Shown piece after piece: positions 32,789-44,306 of a stretch of DNA of 64,000 nucleotides. The stretch comes from Anthostomella pinea (Eukaryota; Ascomycota; Sordariomycetes; Xylariales; Xylariaceae). Positions within the stretch are counted from its first letter, which is position 1; each line of letters starts with the position of its first letter. Below the pieces are notes generated by a model that made no database searches, was not told the origin of the DNA, and saw only the letters and a list, made by a program, of their open reading frames with translations. Made by a program: the position numbers and the translations under genes. The stretch lies in contig CAUWAG010000012.1 in NCBI GenBank assembly GCA_963556695.1, positions 248,001-312,000 of the forward strand. Reading direction: 5' to 3'.

Positions 32789-33896
32789 TGCCCAGATGCA
32801 CTTTCGCCGCCTAGATTTGACAAGATAGGGGCGGATCAACAATAATACACATGATAGCAAAGCGGATCATAATATGCATGTTGCTACGAGCTCGAACCTC
32901 CTCCATTTTGGTTCCCTGGTGGTGGGTCGACCGCTCCTTGCTCGTATTCGTATCGTGAAGCTCGAAAGTCGTATCACCGCGTCACCAAAAGCAAGTGACG
33001 CCTCTGAGAACCTCTCTGGCGGAAGGCGAAGCCTCTTTTACTCGAGATATGACTGGCTGATCATCGATTTGACTTTCCAAGCCAACGAGAGTCGAGACCG
33101 GAAGAAGCTGCGAACCTAGGTACCTATTGGTGTTTGAACTCTAAATTGATTACGAACGCGTTGGAAATCACTACCCTGGCTGTATGCTGGATTCTTCTCT
33201 CCTCGTGATGGCTGACTGGTAATATTACCGTGGACAATGACTCAGCCTTGTTCGCGTTCAAGCCTTCCTCTGCCACCGTGGACGCCATCCGTGGTTAATG
33301 TTTTGGTAGATTGAGATGATTTGTGGCGTTTTATTATGATAGACTTAGCGTACAGCACGGGGGCTCTGCTTTTTGTTGTCTTTTAGGTTATTTGGGTTTG
33401 GCTCCTCCCTTCGGTCGAAGAGCTTAAAAAATAAAACCAAATCGTAGATCACACGTGGACCTGCCCCAACAGGACTAATGACGAGGAAGGAAGTCTAAAG
33501 GATAAGGTTTCGTGACTGACATGAGTGAGTTCAGGACCTGCCACTACATAGATGGATGTCTTTCTCCTCCCTTCACTGTCACCGTCTTCTTCACCAACAC
33601 CACACATCCTCCACAACCTCCAAGGCCGAGCTTCTTCCACTTTTGGCTTATATCAATCGACATCTCTCGCCTCGTTCTTATCCACGGTATCAAAAAGGCC
33701 TTCTGCAGCACTTTTTGGAACACCATCACTTACAGGTACGTACGAATGAACACAACATCAGTTGGCCTGAGAGCACAAAGTCGCCTCGCCACGGTCGAAG
33801 TCATGCGTCAGCTAACGTCAGATGAACCCAGCTCCCCCGAGATCATCAGTTCACTGTCCTTATTCTGTGCCGCGAAGACAGAGCGCACCGTCCAAA
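32789..33896. other. No supported gene; contains repeat R1 copy D
   Basis: Short frames near 33500-33830 overlap in several phases and show no family resemblance; they may be leader of the next gene. Confidence 0.45.
33324..33444 (-). repeat. Dispersed repeat R1, copy D
   Basis: Reverse-oriented copy: on the minus strand it reads from CGATTTGGTTTTATTTTTTA through CGACCGAAGGGAGGAGCC to GCTAAGTCTATCATAATAAA and CGCC. It is the best-preserved copy and has the empty site (CCCAAATAACC) for the MITE found in copy B. Confidence 0.85.
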
Positions 33897-34642
33897 ATGG
33901 CTATCAACCGACAATTCGATGGTCCTGCTTCATATGCCGCCCCATATCCCGAGGAGCAGGCCGATATGGACCCCGATTCCGGCATCAGAGATCGTTCCAA
34001 GACAGAGCAACTCGACGGTGGTGAGGTGGGAGCAATGCTGGCGGTACGAATGCCCCGGACCAAAGCAGCGAAGGTACTGTGGAAGGTGACCGCGTTTCCG
34101 CGGCCGGAGACACAGAGATGAGCGATGATGAAGACCAAGACCCCAATACAACCGGCGGTCTACTCGATGGAAGATTTCCCCTAGTCCCGGGGGGTGGAAC
34201 CTATATACAGGTCCCCATCTACCTGAACCACATCGTCGACGACTCCAGGGAAGCCTGGCTCATTGCTATCCGATGTGCTGCCGATGCGGTGTGGTCAACC
34301 ATTCGAGATGTGTTGGCGACTGGCATTGACGTCGACAGCCGGCTAGCTGAGCTGGAGCCTATTCGCCTCCTAATGCTGAATTTCCAACTCCTCAATCTCG
34401 CCCAGAGACTGCAGTATCAGAAGATCAGCTCCCGCATCTCGCTCCTCGGTCATAAGTTGATCTCAAAGCACCATGCAGGCACGAACGGGGTCTCGGATGC
34501 TCTCTTTGCTTTCATCAAGAAGGCAAATCTTGATGAGTCGATCAAGGACGCGTATCCTCCTGTGTGGGCAGAAATGGTCGAGACGCACCGTCAGAGAAGA
34601 CAGGGTACGGGTATCGCATCTTCATCTACCCCACAGCAGTAG
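33897..34642 (+). pseudogene. Hypothetical protein with probable frameshift
   Basis: ATG 33897 (MAINRQFDGPASYAAPYPEE) opens a frame that is protein-like up to TEQLDGGE at about 34025. After that the coherent sequence lies in another frame: SNAGGTNAPDQSSEGTVEGD, then LDGRFPLVPGGGTYIQVPIYL, DAVWSTIRDVLATG, LEPIRLLMLNFQLLNLAQRL and SSTPQQ with a stop at 34640-34642. No intron of credible size joins the two, so a one-base indel near 34030 is likely. About 245 residues if repaired. I recognise no domain; helices dominate the second half. A 35-bp segment at the end (GTCGAGACGCACCGTCAGAG) is repeated imperfectly at 34649-34680. Confidence 0.5.
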
Positions 34643-34786
34643 CCCGGGTCGAGGCGCACCATCAGAGAAGTCTGGGTATGGACATTAACTCTTCACGCCC
34701 ACCTCCCGAGAATAACACAGGTGGCCCGGGAAGCATTCCCCATCAGCTCCAGCATGCCCATATTCGGCGAGCTCAAATAGGCGATA

Positions 34787-34880
34787 GAGATTAGGAGTGA
34801 GAAGGCGATGGAGATTAGGAACAAGGAGCCGACAGAGACTAGGAATGAGGAGGCGATTGAGATTAGGAATGAGAAGACAC
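34787..34880 (+). repeat. 24-bp tandem minisatellite, about four units
   Basis: Units start at 34787, 34811, 34835 and 34859, each beginning GAGATTAGG or GAGACTAGG. The period is a multiple of three, and one frame reads EIRNEKAM-like octapeptides, so it may be a former coding repeat at the tail of the preceding gene. Confidence 0.85.
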
Positions 34881-35965
34881 TCTATTAGAGACTCAAGTAG
34901 ATAGCCATGAATAATAGCATGCCTGAAAACCGGGTTATGACCGATACTACTTTCGTTATGTTTTGCCGTGATCTATTTACCCCTGAGGAGTACACTGCAG
35001 TGTAGAGCTTTGACGTGTCATCGGCTTTGAGGATTCAACTTGACCTCAACCTAGATCAATATACCCCAAGTGTGAGCAGAATCCATCTTGTACGTAGCCA
35101 GTATGTGTTGAGCGGCACGAGTGTCAGGGCCATGGGCCCTACCTCACTTATTTGTGGTATAAATATTGCCAACGGACAGTAGATAGACCATCATCAAGAC
35201 AACAACGATATCTCGTCCATACCGCTGTCGCCGCGTTCGTATTTTGCCCTCACCGAGTAATTGACGTACTCATCTTCGTCCCACTGTCGCGCCTCGCGTA
35301 CGAGTCTAGACATGCTTCAGGTGGGCGAAGTCTAGCACGGCTGGCCGATGTAAGTTTTGGCGCGTCCACCAACTAAGCATAACATTGAATACCGGCGCAC
35401 CCGCCACCTCCGAAAGCATGGCAAATGGGAAAGGTAGTACCAACTACAGGTACCTATCGAATATACCTCAAGATGAGACCTTGACCGGTACCCCCGGAAG
35501 AAGTTGGCTTCGTTCAGATGGCCTGTGGATACTCGTGCTGATGCTTCTCGCAGGTTTGCCATTTGATGTGTCTAGGTATCGTGACCGCGCAATGGGTACA
35601 CGCAGCCTGGCAGGACATAGCGACTTTCGTGTTTGAGACTCAAAAAAAATCCAATCAGATGAGTGCAAACTTTGAATCAAGGTAGGTTTAGTAGAGTAGA
35701 AGCTACACCACGTAACTCAGATTCTTATCCCCAACAACTGAGTCAACAACTCCGATGACTGTCCTCTATTTTCACGTGAAAAGTTAGCAAGATGCGTTGT
35801 GTTCAAGTCTGATTGCGTGACCTGCGTGCTTTTCCATGCTGACCTCTCTGGTCGATCCTTTGCTAGCCATCGGTGAAAGAATCTTTCGCGTTAGGTAGGC
35901 TCCATTCGCTATGTCCTCAACGAAAACCTCAGCTGGCGGGATCTTCTGGTGGCCGCAGCTTAGTC
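34881..35965. other. No firm gene; one weak relic
   Basis: An open frame at 35385-35636 contains a hydrophobic stretch (LWILVLMLLAGLPFDVSRY) after RSWLRSDG, and a second frame just beyond reads IVTAQWVHAAWQDIATFVFE; together they may be remains of a small membrane protein, but no complete gene can be built. Confidence 0.35.
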
Positions 35966-37648
35966 TCATCGACCAGTTGGGAGGAACTCTGTCACTGGTC
36001 GACGTCTCTTCGTGCCTTTACCAACCTTGGCGGCCTTGGGTCCTGCTTCCTCACTTGGTGTGTCTGAATAGCTGTCCAGCCGAACGAAGGTAGTGTACGC
36101 TTCGAAAGCAGCTTCGATTCTCCGTTCGTCGCAATATCTGGAGAACGTAGCACGCTGTTGAAGCCCTTGAAGGATCCTCCTTTTCTTCTGCTTGCACATA
36201 TCGTACTCGCGGGTCTCAGGATGTAAGTGAGAACCTCGCCCCAGACTCAATGATGCGAATGGCCGAGGTGGAAGTAATAGTGCTTCACCCACAGAGGCCT
36301 GATCAGGCAAACTCAGCCCTCGAGCCAGAAATTCCCGGTCGGACGATGCTTCTCCAATGCTTGCGTAGAGGAGGAAGCCCCATAGATCAAAGCACAAGCC
36401 GTCGATGAATTTGACGTGCTCCGTGTATGCGAGGGGTTGTTGCCGTGAAGAGGGCTGCGGACTGGTCCGCGCACGCAACGCCAATATGTGACTCCTTGAT
36501 CTGGCTGCAGAAAGCAACGCAGCGACCATATAGTCGAGAGAAAAACCATCGAGTTTCCGAATGAGAATATCCCAGTGACCAAGGAGTGTGAAGTGGGCTG
36601 CTAGCGTCATGACGAGGTTATCAGACCATGTTTTTCGTTGGTAGCTCCAACCGGAAGACGCTCGATCCGTATCTGCTGAGTCCCAGTCGCGGAGTTTTCC
36701 GGCCGTATCATAGAGCGTGAGCGCTGGAAAGCTTGCAAGGTAGCGCAGAGATTTGGTGGTGGTGAAATCATTGCCCCAGATTCTCAACACTCGTAAGACG
36801 GGGAAAGGATCTGGTTCTCGCGCCCACTCTCGGACAATCGAGTCAGTCACACGAGGAAATGTGGCTGCAAGAACCTCGTCTCCTGGTTGAATAATCTCGA
36901 GGACGCCAAGATTCTTCAGCTGCGACAAACTCAACAGCTCATGCGTGTTGAAGGCGGCAGAATCCGTGATGACCAGATGGGCAATGAAGTCGAATGAAGT
37001 CGATATCAGAGGGGTGATATATTGGACCAGGAGTCCGGTTGGCGATGATATCTCCTCTGCATGCTTGAGGACGCTCAGAGTCAGCGGTTGTTCAATAGGT
37101 TCACCATCCCAGAGGTATCTGGCGCAGATCTTCCAGGATTGAAACTCCAACGACCTGGCTGAGTTGTTAAGTGTGAGGTTCCAAAAGGCACGGGCAGGTT
37201 CCGAGTCTTACTCTTGAGTATTCTCCATGTACTGCCACACCAGGTATATCAGGTGACGAGGGACCAGTTTTAAATCGTCCATCCCAAGAGAGCTGAAATT
37301 CGTCGCCATGACTCTGACGCTCATATCGACGAGACTGCGAGCACCAGCCTTTGCGTGTTTGGGGCTCGATATGCTCTCGGGAGCCCATAAAGTCTGGCGT
37401 CGATGCCATTCGTCTGGAGCGCCATGTCGTGGCCCAACCACCGAGCGCCAGGAGATCTCGTCTGTAACTGTGTTGTAGCTGTAGGCGTATTCGGGCATCA
37501 TGAATGGAGCGTGGAATATGAGGGGATGCGAACAGAGGGAAGTATTTGTAGGAAAGGATAGGGGAATGGAAGCTGCCGCACCAGGGATTGCAGGCGGTGT
37601 CCCGGGGGTGGGGCATTTGTATACGAACTCGAAGGGCTGACTGGCCAA
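35966..37648 (-). CDS. Conserved fungal hypothetical protein
   Basis: Exons 37648-37212 and 37154-35966, joined across a 57-nt intron (GTAAGA/CAG), give 541 residues starting MASQPFEFVYKCPTPGTPP. The junction reads YMENTQE-SLEFQSWKICARYLW without a break. The protein has repeated Leu-rich strands and helices (LSLSQLKNLGVLEIIQPGDE, PFPVLRVLRIWGNDF, SLRYLASFPALTLYDTAG) that look like degenerate leucine-rich repeats of uncharacterised fungal proteins. The C-terminus is basic (KGTKRRRPVTEF), possibly a nuclear signal. No catalytic motif. Real-gene status is supported by the length, the intact frame and the clean splice. Confidence 0.75.
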
Positions 37649-37975
37649 TCAAATGCCCCAGGGATAGCAGCCCGTAGCGGCTGTAGACTACTGCTTGCAG
37701 GGTATCTTCACTCAACTCAAAGCGCCTCAACCGCAACGACCTTCGTGTGAATCCGCGATTGAGCACAGCGCCAGATGTGTCTCCATGCCTAGGTACGTAG
37801 ATACATGTAGTTTGACTGTAACTTGTGATGGAGTACATGCCTATATCGCTAACAGGGGTACAATACATTTCATGACGCAACATGTTGGGAGGTTGGAATA
37901 CTCTCATTTCCAAAACACAGCGCTGAATTGTCCATGAGAAGTAAGAATCATGAACACCCGCGCATGGCAATCCCT
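37649..37975. other. Intergenic, nothing recognised
   Basis: Between the start of the hypothetical gene and the stop of the CoA-transferase gene, both on the minus strand. Confidence 0.5.
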
Positions 37976-39656
37976 CTACAGCATGGGCTTGAGATATTCA
38001 GCAACATGGAATGGTGCCTCCGTCTTGCTCTTGACCTCGTCTACCGTTACACCATCCGCAATCTCGATCAGGGTCAAACCGTGGGCAAAGTCGACATCAA
38101 ATACACACTGCGAAGCTAACGTCAGTATGTCTAGGCTTCAAAATCGGGCGTGGGAAAAACACATACCAGTTCCGTAATGATTCTCGAGACGCAAGCTCGA
38201 CCGGTAAGCGGGAAGGCACATTGCTTGAGGATCTTCGGGTTGCCCTTCTTGTCCGTGTGCTCCATCGTGACAACGACCTTGGTCGCGCTCGGGTTGCTGA
38301 CCAGGTCCATGGCACCTCCGAATCCCTTCACCTTGCCGGGCAGCATCCAGTTGGCGAGGTCACCCGTGCCGCTGACCTGCATGGCGCCCAGGATGGTCAG
38401 GTTGATACGACCGCTCCGGATCATTCCAAAGCTCTCCTCACTACCAAAGACTGCAGCACCGGGTTGCAGCGTGACTGTCTCCTTGCCCGCGTTGATGAGA
38501 TCGGCATCTTCCTTTCCTTCCCTCGGGTACGGTCCCAGGCCGAGAATACCATTCTCCGATTGCAGTTGAACTTCAACTTCGGGTCCTACAAACCCAGGCG
38601 CCAGCATGGGCATGCCGATTCCGAGGTTGGCATACATGCCGTTCTTGAACTCTTTAGCTGCCCTGCGAACAATTCGTTCCCGTTTGGCAGCCGTCTCACC
38701 CGAGCCCAGTGCCTTGTTGGCCTCGGCGTCGTTGTCATCCTTCGTCCAGGTGTACTTTTCAATTTTCTTCTCGCTGGTGCTCTGGATGACTCTCTTCACA
38801 TAGATGCCCGGCAGGTGAACCGCCTCGGGAGGGATGTCGCCGGGCTCGACGATGTTCTCGGCTTCCACGATGGTCATCTTGGCGTTGCGTCCCATTGCGC
38901 CGTTGAAATTGTTGGCGGCGAGACGGAACTGACAGTTTCCCAGCTTGTCTGCCTTGTATGCCTTGACAAAGGCGTAGTCTCCATCGATGCTGTGTTCCAG
39001 GAGGTACGATTTGCCCTTGAAAACCTTGACGTCCTTTGGGTACGAGAACTCAGCGGGCGTCCCGTCGCTGTTGTTCTTCAGCGGTAGCTCGCCAGTCTGC
39101 ACCACAGTACCGAAGGCCGCAGGTGTGTAGAAGGCCGGGACACCTCTGCCGCCAGCAGCGCAGCGCTCGGCCAGAGTACCTTGAGGCGTGAGTTCCAGTT
39201 CGATCTCACCGGTCAAGTACATCTTCTCAAAGGTTTTGTTCTCGCCGATATAGCTAGCAATCATCTTCTTGATTTGCTTGGACTTGAGCAGTTTGCCCAG
39301 GCCGGAGGTATCCGTTCCAGCATTATTTGAGACGGCTGTGATGCCTGTGATTTCGGGCTTCTTCATGACCTCGTCTATGAGGGTATCAGGTACACCGCAG
39401 AGACCAAATCCACCGCAGAGCAGGGTCGAGTCGGATCGCATGTCTTTGAGGGCTTCGGTGGCGGACGGGTAGACCTTGTTGATCTCGGGACGGCGAGAGG
39501 TGGCCGAAAAGGCTCTGGCGAGTATTCTCGCATGCTATGGGCGCAGGCACAGTCAATGTAAGAGCGATCGCAGGGTAGTAAGTTTCCATTACTTACGTTG
39601 GAGCCATAGCGGGAGTAGGCTCTCAGAGTCCGCATGCACACTGCTGCCGACGGCAT
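37976..39656 (-). CDS. Succinyl-CoA:3-ketoacid CoA-transferase, mitochondrial
   Basis: Exons 39656-39597, 39534-38167 and 38107-37976 give 519 residues. The first exon ([20 protein letters not shown]) plus [15 protein letters not shown] forms a mitochondrial presequence. Alpha subunit part: [54 protein letters not shown]. Beta part: [12 protein letters not shown] and [12 protein letters not shown], where Glu347 is the conserved catalytic glutamate that forms the enzyme-CoA thioester. C-terminal exon: [17 protein letters not shown]. Length matches animal SCOT (520). The enzyme transfers CoA from succinyl-CoA to acetoacetate; fungal relatives can also act on acetate, so the in vivo acceptor is uncertain. 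Confidence 0.94.
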
Positions 39657-40582
39657 CGTGGCCGAACTTGTGTCTCTGTACGCGTAGTACGGGTTGACCG
39701 TGACCGGCCTTGGTGGGGGAGCTTCTTCGCTGACCTCACGACGTAGATACTCTTACAGATGTCTCACCACGAAATTGACGATATGTGCGGCGACGAAACA
39801 ACAACAAGCAAATGGCATCAACCCCCGAGACCAAATCGCAAAGGAAGTAAAGAAGTTGTCTGTTGTAGCTGGTGCATGATCGTGTTAATATTGACCCAAG
39901 CGTCGTTCTGTTCTCCGCGCTCGGCACTACCCGACAGCTCGGGAGCTCTATTCGGCTATGCATTAACCCAGAGACCAGGGGCCACCACAGTCTCCCCGGC
40001 CGGGGAATCCGGATAGTGGCGGCAAAGCCAGAAGGGCACGAGAAGGGGTCGGAGGGTGATGAGGTCGGGGATAATCGTTTAAGCCGCCTGGCAGCCTGGC
40101 AGTCTGGCACTCCTGGGCAGTGAGTCGTGACATCGAACTGTACGATTCGTGTTTACACAGCATTCAGACCCTTCGCTCTTCTGCGCTGCCTGAAGATTTA
40201 ATGTTATAAGAGCGTGTAGAAGCATCGTACGCCGAACGACTATATTGACATGTTGATACATATATATCAAGCATTATACGTGCTGCGTGTCGTGCCGGAA
40301 ATTGAAGATTCGAGGATGAAAGCTCGAGTTTTCAAGTCGGCGTGGTCGCAGGTGGTATTGATGTGAGCATAACTTATTAAGCATAAGCTGGCTTGTGCAC
40401 AACCTCCAATGTTGTATAAAATCCACTTCCCATTAGCCCCACATCACGATCCTGGACTCGCGATACCTTATCGATAGCTGCGATACCCAAAAATTTCTGG
40501 AAGTGGGATACCATTCGAAGGCCGCGACGACAGCGCAAAGCTTCGCAGCCAACAAATAAGCAATCGATCAACAAGCGCAGAG
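39657..40582. promoter_or_regulatory. Divergent upstream region of CoA-transferase and UTP22
   Basis: 926 bp between two outward-facing starts. Short frames overlap in several phases without support. No specific site recognised. Confidence 0.4.
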
Positions 40583-43500
40583 ATGGAGGCGAACACCGCG
40601 AAACGCCGGAAGCTGGGACATTCGAATGGAGGACTGACCCTTGGGAGTGCCTCGTCCTCCTCCATGGGTGCTTCGGGGTCGAGCGCCTACATCTTAGAAA
40701 CCGACGAGCTTCTGGAGGAAGCCAAGATCTCCGATTACAACAAGGCTTTCCCTGGACTTTCTGAGACTCTGCGCCAATTCAAAGATGTCATCGAGAGCCT
40801 GGACGATCATGAGCCCCTTCCTGTGAGTCTACGGGACCCCGAATGGTTGCTCGAGTGCGGATGGGATACTAACCAGCCTGCCCACCAAGATCAGCGACGT
40901 GTCGGCGAGCTTCGAGAAAACGAACCGAGTCGCAATACCGTACCCGGACCCAAAACCCCGGAAAGACTCCCCATACAAGCTCGCCTTTGCAAAGCCGACA
41001 CAAGTCAACGTTGTTGGATCCTACGCTTTTCAGACCATGATCAGAACCCAAGCGGCGCCATCTGTCGACATGATCGTGGTCATGCCCGCCAGCCTATTTC
41101 AGGAAAAGGATTACCGCGACTACAGATACTTCTACAAGAGGGCGTATTACTTGGCATATATCAGCGCGGGTCTGCGTAGGAAATTTGGTACCATGGACTT
41201 TTCTTACTCGAACCTGGGCGGAAACGTCCTGTTGCCCATCCTTTCCGTTTGTCCCAAGAACAAGTCGAGCAAGCAAGATAGTGCCGACTGCGCGGTTCGC
41301 ATAATCCCCAACGCTCCCGAGGGTTGTTTTCCCACCGCGAAGCTCTCGGCGACTAGCAATGCTGTTCGGCATACCAACCCTCAAGATACGGGTGACTCAA
41401 AGGACACCAAGATGCCTACACCTTTTTACAATGCCACCCTGAAGGCGGAGTCTTTGTTCACATCTTTCCTTCGCCTACTTCATAACAGCCAAAAGACATG
41501 CCCTGCTTTCCAAGATGCCTGTATTCTCGGTCGGATCTGGCTACAACAACGAGGGTTTGGGGCTGATTCAGCTACTGGTGGGTTTGGTCATTTCCACTGG
41601 GCAGTATTGATGGCTCTCCTCCTTCAAACGGGTGGACGAAAAGGGGAACCAACCCTCTCCCCGTCACTCCATGCGACTCAACTGTTCAAGGCGACGTTAC
41701 AGTTCCTAGCCTCGGCAAACCTACACAAGAAGGCCGTGGTACTTGGCCAGCCTACTCCAGAGCCAGAAGCGATACGTCAGCCTCTCCCAGTTCTGTATGA
41801 TAGCTCAAGGGGTATCAATATTTTGTCCAACATGACCCTATGGTCTGCCTCCCTCCTTACTGAACAAGCCAAATGGTCACTTTCAGCGATCAATGGCAAC
41901 CCGCGCGACCAATTCGATCCGTTATTCATCGTCAAGGTCAACCAGCCTCTGCAGATGTTTGACCTGCTATTGCGAGTTAAAATCCCCGTTTCCAGGAAAG
42001 ACACGCGCTTGGACGACTGCAGAGGGTTTCTGTGGTCCTTCTGTGACACCTTATACCGAACCCTGAAGAAGGCGCTTGGAGAGCGTGCGCAACTAATCCA
42101 CATAGAGGTTCCAAAGACAACATCGTGGCCTGTGACGGCGACTTCCTCAAGGGCGAAAACGGAGAGTCTCCAGGTGGGGATCATCGTTGATCCTGCAAAA
42201 GCATCTCAGGCCCGGGACTTTGGGCCACCGTACGAACAGAAGAAAGAGGCAGCCAAATACCAGGAATTTTGGGGTGAAAAGGCAGAGCTCTGGCAGTTCC
42301 CCGACGGAAACATAGTCGAATCGCTTGATTGGACACAGTTCGCACCCTTCGGGTTTTCTGGCATCTGCGAAGCGCTAGTGCGGTATATCCTCAAGCTGCG
42401 ACTAGAGCTGAGCGACAGCGATATTGAGTTTTATGGGCAAGATCCTTCTCGGATCATATCACTGTCGCCTACAGACAAGACGGCTTTCGACAAGGCAAGA
42501 AAGGCCTTCGCCATGTTCGAGAAAGATGTCCGAGATCTGAACGACCTACCTTTACAAGTTAAGCAGATTGCGCCCATCGCTCCCGAGTTGCGATACGCCT
42601 CCGTGCGCATCCCGGATGTCGATATGAGAAGGCGTGTTTCGCGACCGATTGATGCGATCGTATCTTTCGAAATGTCGGGGAAGTGGCCGGAAAATATTGC
42701 TGCAATCCAACGCATGAAGGTGGCCATGTTGCTCAAGATTGGCAGCTCATTTGAAGAATCCAACGACGCCGTCAAGACACATCTCGGGCTGGAGAACGTC
42801 GACCGCAATACACAGAACCTGGCCTTCTTGGATATTGTGTATGACACCGGCTTCTGCTTCCGCCTGCGAGTTCACAGTGACCTCGAAGAGACGCTTCTCG
42901 ACAGGCAGGCGAAAGACAAGACACTTGAGCGCCACGACCGTACCGATGCTGCCGACCTAGTTACCTCCTTGAAACAAACATATACCAACCTGCCACTGCA
43001 AAACCAGACGATTTCGACTTTTTGCACTCGCTTTCCTGAGTATGTCTTTTTGGTCCATTTCTCTCCACTCTGGTCTTGCGCGTACATCACTGATGCTTGC
43101 TCATGTAGATTATCGTCCTCGATACGGCTTACGAAGCGCTGGTTCAGCAGCCATAGACTCTCGAATCATTTCGATGAAGCCCTCATCGAGTGGTTCGTGC
43201 TGCAGGCTTTCCTTCATCCATACCCGTGGACGACGCCCTCCTCTGCTGTGATGGGATTCTTGCGTACCCTACTGCTATTGGCCCGGTGGGATTGGCGGGA
43301 TGAGCCATTGATCATTGATCCTCAAGAAGCACTGTCTAGCTCCCAACGCATCGGCATCACGACCCGGCTTGACGCATGGAGGAAGATCGACCCGAACATG
43401 AACCGGACTACTCTGTTTGTTGCAACGTCACACGATGTGACCGGAATTGGTAGGTCCTCTCGTTTCTTCTTTCTGCCCCTATCTCTCGTGTTACTGACTC

Positions 43501-44039
43501 CTCTCGTTACAGCATATACGCAAGGTATTTCCAAGGTCGTGGCAACTCGCATGACATCCCTTGCCAGGGCTGCTTGCAAGGCAGTGAAGGAGAAAGACCT
43601 CGAGCTTGATATCAAGTCGCTGTTCCTGTCGCCGTTGCGTGACTATGATGTGGTCATACATCTGGCACCAAAAGTCATAAAATCTGTTCAGCAGGATGAC
43701 GGGACAAAGCAGTCGCTCTTCAAAAATCTCAGCGGACAGGGTAGGAAAGAGGCGCCCCCGCTACTCGAGGAGCCGGTGGAGCTTTTGTTGAAACGCCTCA
43801 ATGCAATCTATCCGAGTCCGCTGCTGTTCTTCAACGGTGGTGCAGAAGACAACATCATTGCCGCACTGTGGAATCCGCAGCTCCACAGTCGAACGTTTAC
43901 AGTTAACATGCCCTGCTCGTTCAAGCCTGTCGATCAGGACGGAGACATGTTCGAGCTCAACAGGGATGCCGTCCTTGCCGAGATCGCGAGGGTCGGCGGA
44001 GACCTCGTCGAGAAGATCGATGTAAAGGGTGGTGATTGA
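40583..44039 (+). CDS. UTP22: U3 snoRNP protein Utp22 (Nrap family)
   Basis: Exons 40583-40822, 40890-43039, 43109-43449 and 43513-44039 give about 1085 residues. The first intron has a textbook GTGAGT donor and TACTAAC branch. The other two (69 and 63 nt) are multiples of three and stay open if retained, but removing them restores conserved joints (RFPE-LSSSIRLTKRWFSSH and DVTGI-AYTQGISKVV). Recognisable Nrap features include GSYAFQTMIRTQAAPSVDM, YFYKRAYYLAYISAGL, LGRIWLQQRGFG, FHWAVLMALLLQTGG and PLLFFNGGAEDNIIAALWNP. Utp22 is part of the UTP-C module of the 90S pre-ribosome and works with Rrp7 in early 18S rRNA processing in the nucleolus; it has a dead tRNA-nucleotidyltransferase fold. 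Length is somewhat below yeast Utp22 (1237). Confidence 0.94.
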
Positions 44040-44092
44040 TTGATAGGGGGCCGCTGCAAGGGGGCGGCTCGGGCACTCTGTCTGTATTCAAT

Positions 44093-44306
44093 GATACCAA
44101 ATTGTCGGGAACCCTATATCGGTGCGGAATGAGGATAGATTGCCTAGTTGCTTTCTTGTTCTGGCTATGGGTCAGGGGACGAATCCCAGTACTAAATACA
44201 GTGTAATACTAAAAGACTGGCCCAGCCTTAGAGCATCTGACAAAGCTCCTTCATCCAGCTGCTTCCATTCACCCCTTTAACCACCAAGGCCACCACAATT
44301 CTCACA
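44093..44306 (+). repeat. Island-bounding direct repeat, left copy
   Basis: Matches 47689-47786 in the same orientation: TATCGGTGCGGAATG, then GATT.CCTAGTTGCTT, then ACCACCAAGGCCACCACAAT and TCTCACA. The left copy contains about 115 bp more in its middle (between the TTGCTT and CATTCACCC blocks). Confidence 0.85.

Noticed and set aside
38221..39087. 288-residue plus-strand frame
   Set aside because: Antisense to the CoA-transferase exon, whose conserved motifs and splicing are certain.
40899..44039. UTP22 as a single uninterrupted 1046-residue frame
   Set aside because: Two in-frame introns (43040-43108 and 43450-43512) would be translated into unconserved hydrophobic inserts; their splice signals are good.
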